A DNA stretch of 64,000 nt from Nannocystis sp. RBIL2 (GTDB lineage: Bacteria; Myxococcota_A; Polyangia; Nannocystales; Nannocystaceae), in the NCBI RefSeq assembly GCF_026626745.1, contig NZ_JAPNJW010000002.1:2070151-2134150 (forward strand), written 5' to 3'. A program made the position numbers and the translations under genes. Positions 8,303-18,040 of the stretch are shown here, piece by piece. The notes beneath the pieces are model-generated. The model ran no database searches. It was not told the DNA's origin and was given only the letters and a program-made list of their open reading frames with translations. Each line of letters opens with the position of its first letter. The stretch's first letter is position 1.

Positions 8303-10242
8303 TTCGGGCGCCCCTCGGGCGTCGTCGCTGGCTCGTCCTCGATCGCGAAGTGATCGACGCGAGAGGCCCAGCGCGTCCCGCCCGGCGCCGGCACCAGCCC
8401 CTCCTGCGCCGGCACCCGCACCCGCACGCGCCCGCTCGCTACGATGTCCGTCAGCCCCTCGCGTCGGCGCAGCGTCGAGCCGTGGGGCGCGTGCGACCAC
8501 CCGAGCCAGCCCTCGAGCCGCGCCAGCGCCTCCGGCGTCGCGCGCCATCCCCCCGTATCCTCGCCGTCCACCGACCACGAGCGCTCCACCGGATCGTCGG
8601 CGGTCAGCGGGCGAGCCCCGCGGAGCTCGCCGCTCGCCAGCGACCACACGCGCAGCACCCCGTCGCGCGCCCCCGTCACCGCGCAGCTGCCGTCGCGCGC
8701 CACTGCCACCCCGGTCACCGCGGCCGGGTGCTGCAGCAGCGTCGCCTCGCGCGTCCCGGTCGACACCTGCCACAGCGTCACCGTTCCGCCCGCCGCCACC
8801 AGCAAGCGCCCGCTGTCCGGCGCGAACGCGACGCAGCGCGGCTCGACCTTCCCCAGCTCGGCGCGCACGCTGCCGTCGTCGACCGCGCAGAGCTGCATCT
8901 CGATCGGCCACCAGCCCCTGAGGCGGCCGTGGACGTACCAGCGAGCGTCGGGCGACAGGACGACCTCCTGGGTGTGAACGTAATGCCGGTCCCAGTCGAC
9001 GCGCTCGCGCTTCCCCTCGATCGCGTCCCACACCGCCAGCCCGCGCGGCGCCATCTCGACGAAGCGGTCGTCGGCCAGCCTGCGCCCGTGCCTCGGCGGT
9101 CCGCCCTCGAGGTAACCCGGGCCGTCGAGGTCGAGCCGGGCGATCAGCCGCCCGTCGCGACCGTCGCACAGCAGCGTCCCCGTGATCAGCCGCTGCCCGC
9201 CCGGTGAGAACGCCGCGTCGATCCACCCCTCGTGCGTCCCGCGGAGCCGCGTCGGTCGCCCGCGCCGCAGCGCCGCGACGTCCCACACCCGCAGCACGTC
9301 CTCGTGGCGGGTCACCAGCGTCGACCCGTCGGCCGACAGCGCCAGCGCGTGCGCCGTCAGCGGCGCGCTCACCAGCGTCGCCCCGGATGTCCCATCGAGC
9401 AGGTGGATCGCCGCCCCGTCGCTGGCCGCCACCAGCGCCCCCGCGCGGTCACACGCCAGCGCGTGGATCTGCCCGCCGATCTGCACCCTCCAGCGGACCT
9501 TCGCGCCGGCCAGATCGATGCGGGCGAGCACCCCGTCGTAGTCCTGGCACCACCCGGCCACGAACACGGCTGTCCTGTCGGCCAGGCCGATCGCGCAGTC
9601 GAACTTCGAATCGCCGTCGACCTTCACGTCGACCAGCGACGCGCCGCTCCGCCGGTCGTCGACCTGCGCCCGGCCCCACGCGTCGCCCCGCGCCTCGAGC
9701 TCGGGCCTGCCGTCGTCGAGCTGCTGCGCGGCCAGGTCCGGCGCCAGCGCGCAGCCGGTCGCCCGCTCCCACGCGATCGCAGTCGGCCCCCAGCAGCCCA
9801 CGATCCGGCCGTCGCGGGAGAGCGCCGGCGCCCCCGCGCCATCCGGCACCCCGCGGTACTCCTCGCGCAGCGGCCCGAGCAGCGGGAACTCCGGCGGCCG
9901 CAGCGAGCGCGCCCACGGCCCGCGCCCGCCTCGCAGAGCCCGCCAGCGCTCCGCCCACGCTCGCAGCGGCGCCCCGGCGTCGGCTCCCTCGCCGTAGAAC
10001 GCCGCCGCCTCGGCGCTCGCGTGCCAGTACACGCGGTTGTACACGCACTGGAACAGCAGCGCCGGCTCGCGCACGACCAGCGCCAGGTCGAGGCGCAGCG
10101 CCGCCAGCACCACCCTCCGGAGCTCGTCTCCGGCAGTCTGCGCGGTCCAGCGGGCGACGAGCGCCGCGAGCTCGCCTTCGGCGGCGGCGCGCTCCAGCGC
10201 TGCCGGGTCCAACAAGTCGGGCGACGCGTCGGCCATGGGCAT
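8278..10242 (-). CDS. WD40-like beta-propeller protein
   Basis: This protein is about 654 residues from the chosen ATG at 10242; an in-frame upstream ATG at 10281 would add 13 Arg/Gly-rich residues. The first 130 residues form an Ala/Arg-rich helical domain. The rest carries WD40-type blades, most clearly near ALALSADGSTLVTRH, AAFSPGGQRLITG, VAFAPDSGRLLVAA and VAVARDGSCAVTGA, followed by LRVWSLASG. No signal peptide was seen, so it is probably cytoplasmic and a scaffold for protein contacts. The final residues are encoded by an interspersed-repeat unit. Confidence 0.75.
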   Translation of the reverse strand: MPMADASPDLLDPAALERAAAEGELAALVARWTAQTAGDELRRVVLAALRLDLALVVREPALLFQCVYNRVYWHASAEAAAFYGEGADAGAPLRAWAERWRALRGGRGPWARSLRPPEFPLLGPLREEYRGVPDGAGAPALSRDGRIVGCWGPTAIAWERATGCALAPDLAAQQLDDGRPELEARGDAWGRAQVDDRRSGASLVDVKVDGDSKFDCAIGLADRTAVFVAGWCQDYDGVLARIDLAGAKVRWRVQIGGQIHALACDRAGALVAASDGAAIHLLDGTSGATLVSAPLTAHALALSADGSTLVTRHEDVLRVWDVAALRRGRPTRLRGTHEGWIDAAFSPGGQRLITGTLLCDGRDGRLIARLDLDGPGYLEGGPPRHGRRLADDRFVEMAPRGLAVWDAIEGKRERVDWDRHYVHTQEVVLSPDARWYVHGRLRGWWPIEMQLCAVDDGSVRAELGKVEPRCVAFAPDSGRLLVAAGGTVTLWQVSTGTREATLLQHPAAVTGVAVARDGSCAVTGARDGVLRVWSLASGELRGARPLTADDPVERSWSVDGEDTGGWRATPEALARLEGWLGWSHAPHGSTLRRREGLTDIVASGRVRVRVPAQEGLVPAPGGTRWASRVDHFAIEDEPATTPEGRPKSDVPRDR

Positions 10243-10385
10243 CGTGCGCCCAGCGTACCGCGGACCGCCGCTCGCGCGCACCAGAGCCCATGACTCCGGC
10301 GGAGCGCGATTCGTCGCCCAGTCCCCGCTCGCGCGGGCGAAGACGCCGGCGGCTCCGCATCACGGGCACTCGCTGCGCCTGCGCG

Positions 10386-10405
10386 CGTGCTCGGGCCCGA
10401 GCACG
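10386..10405. promoter_or_regulatory. 20-bp perfect palindrome upstream of the WD40 gene
   Basis: CGTGCTCGGGCCCGAGCACG is a perfect 20-bp palindrome in the 327-bp gap 10243-10569, about 145 bp upstream of the WD40 start. It does not match the CATG-14 unit and could be an operator. Nothing else gene-like was seen in the gap apart from the repeat array at its right end. Confidence 0.35.
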
Positions 10406-10468
10406 ACCGACCGGCTCGGGTCCGCGCTCCGCCAGGCGCCCGCGTCGCACGCAAGGCGAGCCAGGTAT

Positions 10469-10566
10469 CATGTCCTCGAGGACATGCCGATCAAGACATG
10501 TCCACAGGACCATGCCCGCAAGAGCATGCCCCTCCGGACATGCTCCTTCAGACACCCCCTACACGG
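10469..10566. repeat. Type array of CATG-14 repeats (six full units plus a degenerate one)
   Basis: Units start at 10469, 10483, 10497, 10511, 10525 and 10539, with a decayed seventh at 10553: an exact 14-bp register throughout. Each begins with CATG; the best copy is CATGTCCTCGAGGA. The consensus is CATG-TCC-NNNN-GGA, so each CATG sits at the centre of a GGACATGTCC palindrome and each N4 forms the loop of a potential TCC/GGA stem. There are no spacers between units. The array ends three bases before the dnaJ stop codon. Confidence 0.9.
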
Positions 10567-10569
10567 CGC

Positions 10570-11655
10570 TCACTTCAGCCCGCGCTGGGCCGCGCGCTTC
10601 GGCAGCGCCTGCGGCTCGGCCTGCAACGCGCGCTCGAGCCCCTCGAGCGCGGCCCCGACCGCGCCTGTCCCTGCGGACAGGTTGGCAGTCTCGACCACCA
10701 CCGTCACCAGTTGGTCGCCCGGGCGACCGCCCTCCGACGGCACGCCCTTGCCGCGCAAACGCAGCTTGCCGCCGGTGGCCACCCCGGGCGGAAGCTCGAG
10801 CAGCGCCGACCCGGTCAGCGTCGGCACCGGCACCTTGCCGCCGCGCGCCGCCTCGAGCGGGCTGACGAACAGCTCGCAGTGGATGTCCTGGCCCTCGCGG
10901 CGCAGCCACGCGTGCGGGCGCACGCTGACGGTCACGCGCAGGTTGCCGGGCCCGCCGCCGAACTGCCCCGGCTCGCCGTGGTTGGCGATCACCTTCTCGG
11001 CCCCGCCCTCGGTCCCGGCCGGCAGGCGCACCTTGAACGTCCGCGCCTCGCGACGCGCCCCGCGGCCGCGGCACGTCTCGCACGGATCGAGCTGGACCAT
11101 CCCCGTGCCCGAGCAGCGGCCGCAAGTGGTGTGGCGGGCCAGGAAGCCCTCGCCCTTGACCTCGCCGCGACCGCCGCACAGCGGGCAGCCCGTCGGCGCC
11201 CGCCCGCCCGGCTTCGAGCCCGTGCCGGAGCACGTCGCGCACGGCCCCAGCGCCTCGAACTGGATCTCATGCTCCGACCCGAGCGCCGCCTCGGCCAGGT
11301 CGACCGTCAGCGTGTAGCGCACGTCGCGGCCGCGGCGACGCTCGCGGCGCTGGCGGCCGAACACGTCGCCGACCACCGCCGCCAGCAGGTCGCGCGCCGT
11401 CTGCATCGTCACCGGTTGATCGAACAGCCCGACCGGCAGGTGGCGCTGCGCGTCGTACCTGGCCCTTTGGGCAGGGTCGCTCAGCACCGCATACGCCGTG
11501 CTGATGGCCCGGAAGCGCTCCTCCGCCTCGACGTCGCCGGGGTGGCGGTCCGGATGGCTGGCCAGCGCCAGGCGGCGATAGTTGCGCTTGATCTCGTCGA
11601 GCGTGGCGTCGGCGGCCACGCCGAGCACGGCGTAGTGGTCTTGGTGCTGCGCCAT
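10570..11655 (-). CDS. dnaJ: Chaperone DnaJ (Hsp40)
   Basis: This 361-residue type I J-protein stimulates DnaK ATPase and delivers substrates. The J domain (about 5-70) carries the HPD motif (SHPDRHPG). The zinc-binding region (about 135-200) has four CxxCxGxG-type repeats (CATCSGTG, CPLCGGRG, CGRCSGTG, CETCRGRG), and two C-terminal beta domains follow. The usual Gly/Phe-rich linker after the J domain is short and not clearly present. ATG 11655 is chosen because it begins MAQHQDHYAVLGV, the normal J-domain start. The gene lies 20 bp downstream of dnaK in an hrcA-grpE-dnaK-dnaJ order. Single repeat units lie inside the gene at 10664 and 11458. Confidence 0.93.
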   Translation of the reverse strand: MAQHQDHYAVLGVAADATLDEIKRNYRRLALASHPDRHPGDVEAEERFRAISTAYAVLSDPAQRARYDAQRHLPVGLFDQPVTMQTARDLLAAVVGDVFGRQRRERRRGRDVRYTLTVDLAEAALGSEHEIQFEALGPCATCSGTGSKPGGRAPTGCPLCGGRGEVKGEGFLARHTTCGRCSGTGMVQLDPCETCRGRGARREARTFKVRLPAGTEGGAEKVIANHGEPGQFGGGPGNLRVTVSVRPHAWLRREGQDIHCELFVSPLEAARGGKVPVPTLTGSALLELPPGVATGGKLRLRGKGVPSEGGRPGDQLVTVVVETANLSAGTGAVGAALEGLERALQAEPQALPKRAAQRGLK

Positions 11656-11675
11656 GAAGGTCTTCGGTCCCGAGG

Positions 11676-13511
<1,836 letters not shown>

Positions 13512-13517
13512 CGGTCG

Positions 13518-14084
13518 TTACGACGCCTGGCCCTCGCCCTTGCCGCCGGTCGAGCCGGGGCCGGCGATGACCACGCGAGCCGGACGGAGCAGGCGGTCGC
13601 CCTGGCGGAAGCCCTTCTCCCACTCGCGCGCGACCACGCCGGGCGGGAAGTCGGGCGTGTCGATCTGCTGCAGCGCCTCGTGGATCGCCGGGTCGAACGG
13701 GTGGCCCACGCTCGGCACCGGCTCGACGCCGAAGCGGCCCAGGGCGCTCATGAAGTCGTTGACGACCATCTGGATGCCCTTGTGGAGCTGCTCGTTGCCG
13801 CGCGCCAGCTCGAGCGCCCGCCCGAGGTTGTCGACCGTCGGCAGGAACGCGTTCAGCAGGTTCTGCTGGGCCCGAAACACGTTGTCGTCGATCTCGCGGC
13901 GCGTCCGCTTCTTGTAGTTCTCGAGCTCGGCGAGCGCGCGCAGCCACTTGTCCTTGAGTTCGGCCTTCTCGGCCTCGGCCAGCTCGGCCCGCTCCTCCGC
14001 GGTGATGACCAGCTCGGCCTCCACCGCGCCGTTGCCGTTCTCACCCGCGCCGTCCGCCTTCTCTTCCTGTGGATCCTGGCTCAT
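13518..14084 (-). CDS. grpE: Nucleotide exchange factor GrpE
   Basis: This 188-residue protein is the DnaK nucleotide exchange factor. An acidic, disordered N-terminus (1-30) precedes the long coiled-coil helix (about 35-85, LENYKKRTRREIDD) and the beta-wing head containing the family signature HPFDPAIHEAL near residue 128, then EWEKGFRQGDRLLRPARVVI. The position directly upstream of dnaK and the 6-bp gap support a single transcript. Confidence 0.94.
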   Translation of the reverse strand: MSQDPQEEKADGAGENGNGAVEAELVITAEERAELAEAEKAELKDKWLRALAELENYKKRTRREIDDNVFRAQQNLLNAFLPTVDNLGRALELARGNEQLHKGIQMVVNDFMSALGRFGVEPVPSVGHPFDPAIHEALQQIDTPDFPPGVVAREWEKGFRQGDRLLRPARVVIAGPGSTGGKGEGQAS

Positions 14085-14162
14085 GCGGCTCCCGCTTTAA
14101 GGCCGGCGGGCGCGCGAGACAAGCCCGAATCGCGACCTCGTATTCGCGGAGAGCGAACCGCC

Positions 14163-14176
14163 AGTGAGGGATCACT
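14163..14176. promoter_or_regulatory. Small inverted repeat at the end of hrcA
   Basis: AGTGA-GGGA-TCACT overlaps the hrcA stop codon (5-bp arms, 4-base loop). Its position in the hrcA-grpE gap makes it a weak candidate for a regulatory or processing site. It is far shorter than CIRCE and could be chance. Confidence 0.25.
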
Positions 14177-15239
14177 CGCTGGTGCGCGCCGCCAGCGCTT
14201 GCGCGGCGTATTCTACCAGAGGGATCGCCGCCTCGTAGTCCATGCGGTCCGAGCCCAGCAGCGCCACCGCGGCCGTGCGGCCGTCCTCGGCCGGCTGCAC
14301 GCGGCAGCCGATGAGGCTCATCCCCGACAGCACGCACGGCCCCGTCGGGCCCACGCCGGCCAGCGCCGGGCGCAGCTCCGCGGCCACGTGGACCTCGGCG
14401 CGGGCCTTCTCGAGCGAGTGTTCGGGCAGCAGCTGACACAGCAGTTCGGCGAGCCCGTGGTAGTCGTCGAACAGCGCCAGCACCTGCGCCAGGGTTTGGT
14501 CGCTCTGGCCCGCCAGCAGGCGTTGCCCGGCGATCTGCACCCACAACGGATCGAGCGCCGCCGCCGTGCACAGCCACAGGCCGATCCGCAGGCTCTCGGC
14601 CAGCAGGCGGTCGAGCCGCGCCTCGTGTTCGGCCCACAGCCGCGACAGCTCGGCCCGCGCCTCGGCCAGCGTCTTGCCGACGCACAGCCCGCGCAGCCGC
14701 TCCTGCAGCCGCAGCATGCCTCCGGTCTCGGCGAAGCGGGCGTCGATCGTCACCGGGTGCAGCCGCGTGTGCATCCCCGCCAGAGTCAGCGCCACCATCG
14801 CCCGGCAGCCCTGCACCGGCACCAGGTCGACCTGCGACACCTTGCCGCCGCGGTCCTCGCTGACGAACGTGACCGCCACGCAGCTCGCCACCTCGCTCAG
14901 CACCTGCGCCGCCACGCGCATGCTCTCGGGCCCGTGCACCGGCTCCGACAGCGACACGTCGACCGCCCGCCGCAGCTCCGCGCGCAGCGGCGGCGGCCGC
15001 ACCAGCGAGCGCACGTACAGGCGCATCCCCAGCGGCGTCGGCAGGCGCCCGGCCGACTGGTGCGGCTGCGCCACATAGCCGGCCTCTTCGAGCGCCACCA
15101 GCTCGTTGCGGATCGTCGCCGGCGACCACTCGAGCCCGTGGGTCTGGACCAGCGCCCCCGACGCCACCGCGCGCCCGGTGACGATGTACTCGCGGCACAC
15201 TGCGAACAGGATCCGCTGGCGTCTGGGGCTCAGCTCCAC
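14172..15239 (-). CDS. hrcA: Heat-shock repressor HrcA
   Basis: This 355-residue winged-helix repressor of class I heat-shock genes is read from a GTG at 15239, with GAGG about 12 bases upstream; longer in-frame starts would add a non-homologous Arg/Gly-rich tail. The DNA-binding head shows the family motif SPATIRNELVALEE followed by GYVAQPHQSAGRLPT. The rest is the HrcA GAF-like/dimerisation region. HrcA normally binds the CIRCE element (TTAGCACTC-N9-GAGTGCTAA), but no such sequence is visible upstream of hrcA or grpE in this window. The gene precedes grpE by 87 bp. Confidence 0.92.
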   Translation of the reverse strand: MELSPRRQRILFAVCREYIVTGRAVASGALVQTHGLEWSPATIRNELVALEEAGYVAQPHQSAGRLPTPLGMRLYVRSLVRPPPLRAELRRAVDVSLSEPVHGPESMRVAAQVLSEVASCVAVTFVSEDRGGKVSQVDLVPVQGCRAMVALTLAGMHTRLHPVTIDARFAETGGMLRLQERLRGLCVGKTLAEARAELSRLWAEHEARLDRLLAESLRIGLWLCTAAALDPLWVQIAGQRLLAGQSDQTLAQVLALFDDYHGLAELLCQLLPEHSLEKARAEVHVAAELRPALAGVGPTGPCVLSGMSLIGCRVQPAEDGRTAAVALLGSDRMDYEAAIPLVEYAAQALAARTSE

Positions 15240-15319
15240 TCGATCCGCATTTACCTCGTCTCGTGGCCGGACGCCAGCGGGCTCGCGCGCGCGCCCGCAA
15301 GACCGCGCCAGGGCCTGCG

Positions 15320-16648
15320 TCACTTCTCCGATTTCCCCGACCTCGCCCTGCCCCCACGCGACGGCCCCGCGCCCCGCGACCCGCCCCGCGCGCCCGTGCT
15401 CACCCTCGAACTCTTCCCTGCCGCCTGCGCCCGCGACTTGTTCGACCCCTTCCCCGCCGCCTCCGCCCGCGACTTGCTCGAACTCTTCCCTGCCGCCTCC
15501 GCCCGCGCCTCGTTCGGCCTCTTCCCTGCCACCTCCCCGCGGGCCTCGTTCTCGCCCTCGCGCGCGGCTTCGGCCCGGCCCGTCGCCCGTGATCGATTCA
15601 CGCCCGAGCTTGCCCGGCCTGCCCTCCACGACTCGCCCGCAGCCTCTGCCCCACCTGCCGCCCGTCTCCTGCGCGCGCCCGCCTCCTCCACCCGTGACAC
15701 GCGCGCACGCATGCTCGCCTCGTCCGCCTCACTCCTCATGCCCGGCGGCTCACTCGGCCCCGCGCACAGCGTCGTCAGCCGCTCCACGATCCACCGGTGC
15801 GCCGGCCCCAGGATCGTGTCTGCGCGGTGGATCGCCGACAGGTGCAGCGTGTGTTCGTCCTCCGCCCACGCGGCCGGCCGGATCGCCACCAGCCGGCCGG
15901 CCGCCAGATCGTCCTCCGCCAGCGCCGCCGGCAAGTTGCCCCACCCGAGGCCCGCGCGCAGCAGCGCCTGCTTCGTGTGCAGGTCGGCCACTCGCCAAGT
16001 CCGCGGCGACAGCACCGCCTGGTCGGGCACCCCCGTCGCCCCGCGCTCCGACAGCACCACCTGCACGTGCTCGCCGAGGCGCGCGCTGTCGATCGGGCCC
16101 TCGATCTGCGCCAGCGGGTGCTCGGCGGCCACCACCGCGATCATCCGGATCGGCGCCAGCGGCCGGCGCTCGAGCCCCGGCGCCACGGCGATCGGCGCCG
16201 CCACCCCGAGAGTGGCCGCCCCCGCCAGCACCCGCGCCGACACTGCCGACATCGTCTCGGTGTCGACGCGCAACGCCACCGTCGGGAACGTCGCCGCGAA
16301 CTCGCGGCACAGCGCCACCAGCACCGCCAGCGGGAACAACGCGTCGACGCACAGCGACACCGACGGCTCGAGCCCGCGACCGATCCCGGCCGCCAGCCCG
16401 CGCAGCGCGTCGACCTCGCCGGCCACCCGGCGTGCGGCCGCCAGGATCGCCTTGCCCGGCTCGGTCAGCGTCGGCACCCGCGTCGAGCGGTCGAACACCG
16501 CCACGTCGAGCTGGCGCTCGAGGTTGGCGATCGCCTGGCTCACCGCCGACTGCACCCGACGCAGCCGTTTGGCCGCCGCCGAGAAGCTCCCGGCCTCCGC
16601 GACCGCCGTCAGCACCCGTAGTTGGTCGAGCGTCACCTCGCCGATCAT
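15320..16648 (-). CDS. LysR-family transcriptional regulator with repetitive C-terminal tail
   Basis: This 442-residue protein is read from ATG 16648 (MIGEVTLDQLRVL). The N-terminal winged helix (about 1-60, FSAAAKRLRRVQSAVSQAIANL) and the periplasmic-binding-like effector domain (about 90-295) are typical of LysR regulators, which are normally about 300 residues. Here another 140 residues follow, rich in Arg, Ala, Gly, Ser and Lys, including five 12-residue repeats of the type RAEAAGKSSSKS. Such tails resemble DNA-binding basic tails, but the function is unknown. It is divergent from the pirin gene (85-bp gap), like yhaJ and yhaK in E. coli, so it probably controls that gene. Confidence 0.88.
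   Translation of the reverse strand: MIGEVTLDQLRVLTAVAEAGSFSAAAKRLRRVQSAVSQAIANLERQLDVAVFDRSTRVPTLTEPGKAILAAARRVAGEVDALRGLAAGIGRGLEPSVSLCVDALFPLAVLVALCREFAATFPTVALRVDTETMSAVSARVLAGAATLGVAAPIAVAPGLERRPLAPIRMIAVVAAEHPLAQIEGPIDSARLGEHVQVVLSERGATGVPDQAVLSPRTWRVADLHTKQALLRAGLGWGNLPAALAEDDLAAGRLVAIRPAAWAEDEHTLHLSAIHRADTILGPAHRWIVERLTTLCAGPSEPPGMRSEADEASMRARVSRVEEAGARRRRAAGGAEAAGESWRAGRASSGVNRSRATGRAEAAREGENEARGEVAGKRPNEARAEAAGKSSSKSRAEAAGKGSNKSRAQAAGKSSRVSTGARGGSRGAGPSRGGRARSGKSEK
15398..15577 (-). repeat. 36-bp tandem repeat in the LysR gene tail
   Basis: Five imperfect copies of a 36-bp unit encode RAEAAREGENEA, RGEVAGKRPNEA, RAEAAGKSSSKS, RAEAAGKGSNKS and RAQAAGKSSRVS. The period is in frame, so copy number can change without breaking the gene. 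Unrelated to CATG-14. Confidence 0.8.
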
Positions 16649-16733
16649 CCGCGAAGTATCGCACGAACTGATGGATGGCATCACATCTTCAGCGATTTAC
16701 AGCATAAAAACCCAGGTCATGATGGGACCCGTC
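16649..16733. promoter_or_regulatory. Divergent LysR/pirin promoter region
   Basis: This 85-bp gap between the LysR start and the chosen pirin start contains the most AT-rich stretch nearby (TTTACAGCATAAAAA, 16696-16710). It must hold both promoters and, by analogy with LysR systems, a T-N11-A operator. I cannot point to one with confidence. Confidence 0.5.
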
Positions 16734-17432
16734 ATGATCACCCAACGCCCCGCCGACTCCCGCGGCCACGCCGACCACGGCTGGCTCGACTCACACCACA
16801 CCTTCTCGTTCGCCGACTATTACGACCCGGCGCACATGGGCTTCCGCAACCTCCGGGTCATCAACGAGGACCGCGTCCAGCCCGGCCGTGGCTTCGGCAC
16901 GCACCCGCACCGCGACATGGAGATCCTCTCCTACGTGCTCGACGGCGGCCTCGAGCACCGCGACTCGATGGGCACCGGCTCGGTCATCCGGCCCGGCGAC
17001 GTGCAGGTGATGAGCGCGGGCACCGGCGTCACGCACAGCGAGTTCAACGCCTCGCCCACCGACCCCGTCCACTTCCTGCAGATCTGGCTGCTCCCCGAGC
17101 GCCGCGGCCTCAAGCCCGGCTATCAGCAGCGCAGCTTCGGTACGGAAGAGAAGGACGGCCGCCTGCGCCTGGTCGCCAGCCCGGACGGCCGCGACGACAG
17201 CGTCACGATCCACACCGACGCCCACGTCTACGCCGGGGTGTTCGCCGCCGGTCAGCGCGCCGAACACCCGCTCGCGTCCGGCCGCCACGCCTGGGTCCAC
17301 GTCGCCAGGGGCACCGCCCGCGTCAACGGCCGCGACCTAAAGGCCGGCGACGCCCTCGCCCTGTCGAACGAGCCCGCCGTCACCGTCGAGGGCACCAGCG
17401 GCGGCGAGGTCCTGGTGTTCGACCTCGGCTAG
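16734..17432 (+). CDS. Pirin family protein (YhaK/YhhW-like)
   Basis: This 232-residue bicupin is of the pirin family, whose bacterial members include quercetin 2,3-dioxygenases. The N-terminal cupin carries the metal ligands in FGTHPHRDME and the SAGTGVTHSE motif. The start at 16734 aligns with the E. coli YhhW N-terminus (RGHADHGWLDS follows directly); in-frame ATGs at 16719 and 16722 are alternatives. The motif order and length match YhhW closely. Location beside a divergent LysR regulator mirrors E. coli yhaJ-yhaK. The physiological substrate is not known. Confidence 0.9.
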   Translation: MITQRPADSRGHADHGWLDSHHTFSFADYYDPAHMGFRNLRVINEDRVQPGRGFGTHPHRDMEILSYVLDGGLEHRDSMGTGSVIRPGDVQVMSAGTGVTHSEFNASPTDPVHFLQIWLLPERRGLKPGYQQRSFGTEEKDGRLRLVASPDGRDDSVTIHTDAHVYAGVFAAGQRAEHPLASGRHAWVHVARGTARVNGRDLKAGDALALSNEPAVTVEGTSGGEVLVFDLG

Positions 17433-17436
17433 CACC

Positions 17437-17891
17437 TGCCCGAACGGGCATGTCCTTCTAAAACAAGCCATGCCCGGCCGGACTCGCCCGGTCCGCGGAG
17501 CCCCCGTGGGCCGGGCTCCTCCATGTTCGGAGGGACATGCCCCACGGAGCATGTCCCTCCGCACATCTCATTTCCGCGACCCGTCATCCCGCGCCCCGCG
17601 CCCGCGAGGGGCACCCGGTTCGGCCACGTCCCTGACCCCATGGCGACGCGGCCGCCGCGTCCCGTGCCCGCGAGAGCCAGCGTGTCCGCCCGACATCTCG
17701 TTTCCCAGGTCCGCCCGCAGCAGCATCGTTCACCCCTATCCACAAGGCACCCGACGGCAGCCCCGCGAGGACAGGCGCCTCGGAGCATGTCCCTCCGGAC
17801 ATCTTTTCGAGCGATCCGCCGCAGCCGCGGGCCCGCGTCCGCAAGCGACATCGGCTCCAGCGCATGTCCTTTCGGACATCTGATGCCTGAT
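17437..17891. repeat. CATG-14 units in the 608-bp gap after the pirin gene
   Basis: The gap 17433-18040 holds no credible gene. Register-exact units run at 17522, 17536, 17550 and 17564, again at 17772, 17786 and 17800, and at 17850, 17864 and 17878. A single unit at 17437 (CCTGCCCGAACGGG) follows the pirin stop and could act as its terminator hairpin with the next CATG. Confidence 0.8.
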
Positions 17892-17907
17892 CCCGCCGAG
17901 GACATCC

Positions 17908-17991
17908 CGCCGAGGTACCGGTCGCATCGCGCACGGAACCTGGATCGTCGAGGTTGGGCCAGCCCGTCGCGATGCGACCGGTACCTCGGCG
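17908..17991. repeat. 24-bp perfect inverted repeat with 36-base loop
   Basis: The left arm 17908-17931 and the right arm 17968-17991 are perfect reverse complements over 24 bp; the core of each arm contains GAGGTACCGGTCGCATC or its complement. The 36-base loop contains its own small stem (AACCT and AGGTT). It is not of the CATG-14 type and has no T-run. It lies between the pirin gene and the convergent lipoprotein gene. Confidence 0.85.
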
Positions 17992-18040
17992 ATCAGGAGC
18001 GCCGCGCTCGCCCCGGGTCGCAACCTCCGCGACGCCGCGC

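Noticed and set aside
10469..10566. Possible CRISPR array
   Set aside because: Units are 14 bp with no unique spacers and no cas genes are seen; the repeats are direct head-to-tail palindromes.
14163..14176. CIRCE element at the hrcA-grpE gap
   Set aside because: Only 5-bp arms and no match to TTAGCACTC; kept only as a low-confidence inverted repeat.
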